Origin: Streptomyces atratus
Lineage (GTDB): Bacteria > Actinomycetota > Actinomycetes > Streptomycetales > Streptomycetaceae
Length of the DNA: 64,000 bases
Assembly (NCBI RefSeq): GCF_014648655.1
Contig: NZ_BMRN01000008.1
Span: 1 to 64,000, forward strand
Reading direction: 5' to 3'
This document shows, piece after piece, positions 59,865 to 64,000 of the stretch. Every line of letters begins with the position of its first letter. Position 1 is the stretch's first letter. The translations under genes and the position numbers were made by a program. Below the pieces are notes generated by a model, which saw only the letters and a list, made by a program, of their open reading frames with translations, was not told where the DNA came from and did no database searches.

Positions 59865-60610
59865 CAGGAATCCGCCTCCACGCAAGGTGCTTCGGTGGCC
59901 GGGCCGTGTCCCACGCCCAGCAGACGACGTGCCGCTTCCGCATCGCCCAGCAGTTCGGCGGCCGGTCCCTGATGGGCGGTCCGGCCGTCGGCCAGCACCG
60001 CACAGTGCTCGGCCAGGCGCCGCACGACGGCGAGGTTCTGCTCCACGAGCAGCACCGGCACCGCCTCGGCGGCCCGCTCCAGCACCTGGGCGACCTCGGT
60101 GACCACCTTCGGCGCCAGGCCCTTGGTGGGTTCGTCGGCGATGATCAGCCGGTTGCCGCACAGCAGCGTGCGGCCGATGGCCACCATCTGCTGCTGCCCG
60201 CCGGACAATGTGCCCGCCAACTGCCTTTCCCGGCGCTTCAGTTCGGGAAAGAGCTCATGGACGAGCGGGTACGCGGGCTCGCCCGCGCCGCGCCGCTCGG
60301 CCAGGCGCAGATTCTCCGCGACGGTCAGCCCGGCGAAGATGCCCCGGTCCTCGGGGGCGTAACCGATGCCGAGGCGCACCACGGTGTGGGTGGGCATCGA
60401 CACGGTCTCCTCGCCGTCCAGCCGCACGCTGCCGGTGCGCGGGACGAGGCCGAGGACGCCGCGCACGGTCGTGGTCTTCCCTGCGCCGTTGCGGCCGAGG
60501 AGCGCGGTCACCCCGTGCCGGGCGACGTCCAGGTTCACGCCGTGCAGGATGTGCCGGCCGCCGATCAGGACCCGCAGGTCCCGTACGGCGAGCAGGTTCC
60601 CTGTCGTCAC
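59864..60610 (-). CDS. ABC ATPase (LivF-like)
   Basis: 248 residues from GTG 60610. Walker A GRNGAGKTT, signature LSGGQQQMVAIGRTLL, Walker B LIIADEPTKGLAP and the switch His region VLLVEQNLAVV. The VGYAPEDRGIFAGLTV-like stretch (IGYAPEDRGIFAGLTV) marks the LivF/UrtE class. Overlaps the upstream ATPase by 4 bp. Works as a heterodimer with the LivG-like protein. Confidence 0.95.
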   Translation of the reverse strand: MTTGNLLAVRDLRVLIGGRHILHGVNLDVARHGVTALLGRNGAGKTTTVRGVLGLVPRTGSVRLDGEETVSMPTHTVVRLGIGYAPEDRGIFAGLTVAENLRLAERRGAGEPAYPLVHELFPELKRRERQLAGTLSGGQQQMVAIGRTLLCGNRLIIADEPTKGLAPKVVTEVAQVLERAAEAVPVLLVEQNLAVVRRLAEHCAVLADGRTAHQGPAAELLGDAEAARRLLGVGHGPATEAPCVEADS

Positions 60611-61398
60611 AACCCCTCCCCGAGATAGGCCTGTTGAACGGTCGGGTCGGCGGTCACTGCCTCCGGGGTGTCCAGCGCCAGCAGCCTTCCGTGGTGCATC
60701 ACAGCGAGCCGGTCGGCCAGGCCCAGCAGGACGTCCATGTGGTGCTCGACCATCAGGACGGTGCGGCCCTCGTCCCGGTGCAGGGTGCGGATCAGTTCGG
60801 TCAGCGCGGGTACCTCCTCCGCGCTCACCCCGGCCATCGGCTCGTCGAGCAGCATCAGCCGCGGCTCGCCCACCAGCAGCACCGCCAGCTCCAGCTTCCG
60901 TTTCTCGCCGTGCGACAGCTCGGACGCCATCGCCCGGGCCCGGTGGCCGAGGCCGGTGCGTTCCAGTACGCCGTTCACCTCGGCGGTGTACGGGGAGGCG
61001 CGCCGCCACAGCCGGTACGAGCCGCCCCGGGCCGCCTGGGCGGCCAGCCGGACGTGGTCGGCCACGCTCATCCCGGGCCAGAGGCTGGATGTCTGGAACG
61101 TGCGGCCGATGCCGCGTCTCGCACGCGCGTGCGCGGGGTGGTCCGTCATGTCCGTACCGTCCAGCGCGATCGTGCCCGACGTGGCCATGGTCAGCCCGCT
61201 GATCAGGTTGAACAGAGAGGTCTTGCCGGCTCCGTTGGGGCCGATGAAGGCGAGGAACTCGCCCTCGTGGACGCTCAGCGTGACGTCCTCGACGATCGTC
61301 GCCCCGCCGACGCCCCAGCCGAGCCCGGCCAGTTGAAGCACCGGGGCGGTGTTCCGCGCCCCGCCCCGGCGCTCCGCGGTGGTGTCCGCTGCGGCCAT
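60607..61398 (-). CDS. ABC ATPase (LivG-like)
   Basis: 263 residues from ATG 61398. Walker A GPNGAGKTS, signature LSHGEKRKLELAVLL (a variant of LSGGQ found in LivG proteins), Walker B LMLLDEPMAGV and a His in LMVEHHMDVLLGLAD. FNLISGLTMATSGTIALDGT is also typical. Three bp from the substrate-binding gene. Confidence 0.95.
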   Translation of the reverse strand: MAAADTTAERRGGARNTAPVLQLAGLGWGVGGATIVEDVTLSVHEGEFLAFIGPNGAGKTSLFNLISGLTMATSGTIALDGTDMTDHPAHARARRGIGRTFQTSSLWPGMSVADHVRLAAQAARGGSYRLWRRASPYTAEVNGVLERTGLGHRARAMASELSHGEKRKLELAVLLVGEPRLMLLDEPMAGVSAEEVPALTELIRTLHRDEGRTVLMVEHHMDVLLGLADRLAVMHHGRLLALDTPEAVTADPTVQQAYLGEGL

Positions 61399-61401
61399 CG
61401 G

Positions 61402-62649
61402 TCAGCCCGCCGAGGGCTTGGCGGGCGGCGCCACCTCGTCCATCGGTTCGGTGCTCACCAGCTCCGGCCGGGCACCGGCGCCGTTCCCCTTGAGCTTCGC
61501 GACGAACATCGGCTGCACCAGTGCGTGGTCCCCGGCACGGACCTGCTCCTTGCCCTTCACCCCGTCGAAGCTCCAGCCCTCGAGGGCCTCGACCATGGCG
61601 GCGGAGTCGGTGGCGCCGCCCTCCTCGACGGCGCGCACGACCATCTGTGCCGCGGTGAAGCCGTCGGGGGTGAACAGGTCCGGGGTGCCGCCGGCCTTGG
61701 TCACCGAGTCGAGCATGGCCTTCTCCACGGCGTTGCCGCCGCCCGCGCCGGGGAAGTAGTGCGCCAGGAACGACACCTTGGAACCGGCGTTCCCGAAGAT
61801 CGGGTACGAGGCCGTTCCGGCGAGACCCGTGACGACCTTGCTCGCCTCCAGCACGCCCTGCTGGTCCAGTGCGGTCCACAGCGCCGGTGCGGTGGAGCCG
61901 GCCCAGGCGACGAAGACCAGATCGGGCCCGCCCGCCTTGACCTGTCGGGCGAACGGGGTCAGGTCGGTGGCGCTGGGCGGAGCCAGTACGGAGCCCACCT
62001 TCGCGCCCTTGGAGCCGAGGACGGCCTTCACGGCGGCGACATTGGCCTGGCCGAAGGTGGAGTCCTGGGCCAGCACCGTGACCTTCTTGCCCTTGGCCTC
62101 GCCGAGCATCGTCCCGGCCGTGAGGATGTCCTGGTAGGACTGCCGGCCCGAGCGGAAGGTGTAGTCGTTGATGCCGGTCACGGCGTCGGTGGCGGCGGGG
62201 CCGCTGATGTACAGCACCTTGTTCTGGGCGGCGAGCGGCGCCATCTGGAGGGCCACCCCGGAATCGGTGGTGCCGGCCAGCACCTTGTAGCCCTTGCCGA
62301 TCAGGTTCTTGGCCGCGGAGACCGCCTTGCCCGGGTCGCCCGCGTCGTCCTGCTCGGTGACCTCGATACGGTGCCCGGCGACCTTGCCGGTGCCCTTCGT
62401 CGCGTAGTCCAGGCCCGCCATGAACCCGTCGCGGTACTGCTTCCCGTAGTCCGCGAGCAGCCCTGTACGGGAGTAGACCAGGCCCACCTTCACGCTCTGG
62501 TCCTTCGCGTCCTTGCCGGACGCGGAATCGGCCTCGCCCGCCTTCCCCGCGGCGGTGCACCCGACCAGCAGCAGGCCGGCCGAGGCCAGCGTGACGACGG
62601 CGGAGAGAGATCTGTGGTGACGGACGGTGCCTGTGGCTCTGCGACGCAT
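61402..62649 (-). CDS. substrate-binding lipoprotein of Liv-type ABC importer
   Basis: 415 residues from ATG 62649 (GAGGAG 9 nt upstream). A lipobox VGCTAAGKAG (LLLVGC, Cys about 30) is followed by the periplasmic-binding-protein type 1 domain with VKVGLVYSRTGLLADYGKQY and ITEQDDAGDPGKAV-like text (IEVTEQDDAGDPGKAVSAAK). Type 1 receptors bind amino acids, amides, urea or aromatic acids. First gene of the importer operon. The ligand cannot be read from the sequence. Confidence 0.93.
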   Translation of the reverse strand: MRRRATGTVRHHRSLSAVVTLASAGLLLVGCTAAGKAGEADSASGKDAKDQSVKVGLVYSRTGLLADYGKQYRDGFMAGLDYATKGTGKVAGHRIEVTEQDDAGDPGKAVSAAKNLIGKGYKVLAGTTDSGVALQMAPLAAQNKVLYISGPAATDAVTGINDYTFRSGRQSYQDILTAGTMLGEAKGKKVTVLAQDSTFGQANVAAVKAVLGSKGAKVGSVLAPPSATDLTPFARQVKAGGPDLVFVAWAGSTAPALWTALDQQGVLEASKVVTGLAGTASYPIFGNAGSKVSFLAHYFPGAGGGNAVEKAMLDSVTKAGGTPDLFTPDGFTAAQMVVRAVEEGGATDSAAMVEALEGWSFDGVKGKEQVRAGDHALVQPMFVAKLKGNGAGARPELVSTEPMDEVAPPAKPSAG

Positions 62650-62866
62650 GGTGACGGGCTCCTCGGCGTATTCATGTGATGTCGCCGAACCGTATGAACA
62701 CCGTGCCGCCGTCGACATGGTGCAGAGCGCCCCACCTGATGCGGTGCACATGTGGGGGCCGCACATGTCCCGGGGCCGTGGGCCGCGCCCCCGGGACGGG
62801 ATCCGGACGGGATCCGGTCCCGGGGGGCGCGGCGCGCGAAGCGTCAGCGCCGCGGGCGGTGGCCCG

Positions 62867-63217
62867 TCACACGGCGGCGACCGCCTGGATCGTGGCCACG
62901 GTGAAGCCGAGGGCCGCGAACGCGCAGCCGATGATGCCCATCACCATTCCGGCGGTCGCCTGGCCGCGGCCGCCTCCCTCGCCCCGGTCCGCCATGCGGC
63001 GGGCCGAGACGCCGAGGCACAGCGCGATGATCGGCAGGATGATCGGGATCAGCACCAGCCCGAGGATGCCGAGCACCATCGAGGTCGTCGCCTTGCCGCT
63101 GGGCAGCGGGGCGCCACCGGGGTACCCGTAACCGACCGGGGGCTGCATGCCGTAACCCGGTCCGCCCGGGGCCTGCGTCCCCATCGCGCCGCCCGTACTG
63201 CCTGACTGGTCAGCCAT
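62867..63217 (-). CDS. DUF4190-type membrane protein
   Basis: 116 residues from ATG 63217 (GAGAGGAAGAC upstream). A Gly/Pro/Gln-rich N-terminus precedes two transmembrane helices, ATTSMVLGILGLVLIPIILP and GMVMGIIGCAFAALGFTVAT, separated by a basic loop ARRMADRGEGGGRGQ. This is the DUF4190 layout. Function unknown. Confidence 0.85.
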   Translation of the reverse strand: MADQSGSTGGAMGTQAPGGPGYGMQPPVGYGYPGGAPLPSGKATTSMVLGILGLVLIPIILPIIALCLGVSARRMADRGEGGGRGQATAGMVMGIIGCAFAALGFTVATIQAVAAV

Positions 63218-63339
63218 GTCTTCCTCTCCATCGATGCTGGTCATGATCATGATAAGGAGAGGCCTGTGGTCCTTTCGGACGGGACGGTGAGGGATGTGTG
63301 ATGAAAGGCCATGGATCCGCTGCCGGGGCCGGACGGGCC

Positions 63340-63948
63340 CTACGCGTCCCGGGGTGCCGTCACGTCGATCAGCCGGCACACCGTCTCGATGTCTATCTTC
63401 ACCTGGGCGATCGACGCCCGCCCCGACAGCCAGGTGATCAGCGCCGAGTGCCAGGTGTGCTCGATGACCCGGACCGCGGACAGCTGCTCCGGCGTCGGAT
63501 GCTCCAGGCCCATCGCGTCCAGGATGATCGCCGTCGTGATCCGCGAGACGGTGTCCACCTCCGGGCTGACGCTGCGGTCCGCGAAGGTCAGGGCCCGCAC
63601 CATCGCATCCGCCAGATGCGGTTCGCGCTGCAGTGCGCGGAACGCCCGCATCAGAGTGTCGGCGACCCGCTGCGCCGCGTCGTCCCCGGCCGGGGGGCGC
63701 TTGTGCAGCGTCGTGTGCATGTGCTGGAGCTGGTCCTGCATGGTGGCGACCAGCAGATGGATCTTGGACGGGAAGTAGCGGTACAGCGTGCCCAGGGCGA
63801 CCTCGGCGGCCTCCGCGACCTCACGCATCTGCACCGCCTCGAACCCGCCCCTGCTGGCGAGCTGGGCGCTGGCGTGCAGGATGCGGCGGCGGCGGGCTTC
63901 CTGCCGCTCCGTCAGCGGCGGCGATGCCGGCTTGGCTTCCGCTGTCAT
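63340..63948 (-). CDS. TetR-family regulator, KstR-like
   Basis: 202 residues. The HTH region reads RILHASAQLASRGGFEAVQM, REVAEAAEVALGTLYRYFPS, and KIHLLVATMQ. The ligand domain has REPHLADAMVRALTFADRSV and SALITWLSGRASIAQVKIDI. Its text is close to KstR, the TetR repressor of cholesterol-catabolic genes in mycobacteria and rhodococci (compare VGTLYRYFPSKVHLLV). The KstR effector there is a 3-oxo-cholestenoic acid CoA ester. KstR-like operators lie near the P450, thiolase, MBL and aldehyde dehydrogenase genes 13-25 kb away. Confidence 0.9.
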   Translation of the reverse strand: MTAEAKPASPPLTERQEARRRRILHASAQLASRGGFEAVQMREVAEAAEVALGTLYRYFPSKIHLLVATMQDQLQHMHTTLHKRPPAGDDAAQRVADTLMRAFRALQREPHLADAMVRALTFADRSVSPEVDTVSRITTAIILDAMGLEHPTPEQLSAVRVIEHTWHSALITWLSGRASIAQVKIDIETVCRLIDVTAPRDA

Positions 63949-64000
63949 GTGTCCCCATCCATGGCTTCTGTCCGCAACCGGAGGGAGGCGCTCGGTCTCC

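Noticed and set aside
60208..62679. Long plus-strand frame opposite the ABC operon
   Set aside because: Shadow frame; all transporter motifs are on the minus strand.

Overview
The window reads as a chromosomal segment of a Streptomyces or close relative. GC is very high, GTG/TTG starts are frequent, and several families are typical of the genus (DUF6479, DUF7144, an SCO2322-like protein, a 24-residue bL37-type ribosomal protein, Scr1/DUF5753 and TnpB remnants). There is no intact tRNA or rRNA gene and no CRISPR array.

Left part (1-12 kb) is an eroded integration zone. It holds phage- and ICE-type gene pieces (HK97-gp10-like protein, SpdB/DUF2637-like fragment, SMI1/KNR4 gene with a nonsense codon, TnpB tail), two exact 43-bp copies of a tRNA 3' end (5052 and 7478) that look like att scars, a 42-bp repeat (1605, 4921) and three copies of a GTACAGCA tandem motif. 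A large secreted FlgD-Ig-like protein and a YihY/BrkB membrane protein lie among these.

12-27 kb is mostly ordinary chromosome: a MerR regulator flanked by two promoters with matching operators (driving an alpha/beta hydrolase and an MFS pump), a PAP2 phosphatase converging on a LuxR/NarL two-component pair, bL37, small membrane and secreted proteins, DedA, DoxX, a decayed PhoD phosphatase, a secreted HNH nuclease, a FetB-like permease and a HAD phosphatase. 27.1-30.05 kb is a second remnant, bracketed by the repeat CACGATACAAAAA and ending in a broken serine recombinase. 30-38 kb carries a peptidoglycan-binding membrane protein, a DHA2 transporter fused to a winged helix, DUF2330, a GT87-PAP2 fusion and an AEC transporter.

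38.8-63.9 kb holds two notable systems. (1) A CYP125-like P450 and a FadA5-like thiolase are divergent, with an MBL hydrolase, aldehyde dehydrogenase, ferredoxin, SDR, PucR-type regulator and a Liv-type ABC operon farther right, and a KstR-like TetR protein at 63.3 kb. KstR-like operator sequences lie before the P450, thiolase, MBL and aldehyde dehydrogenase genes. This suggests a small steroid or branched-lipid catabolic regulon. (2) A five-gene operon with 4-bp overlaps (49059 to 43427, minus strand) encodes a surface-anchored alpha/alpha-repeat protein, an SCO2322-like protein and a complete ECF transporter (T, fused double ATPase, S), behind a cobalamin riboswitch. I infer a vitamin B12 capture and uptake system whose extracellular protein may be structurally analogous to intrinsic factor/transcobalamin.
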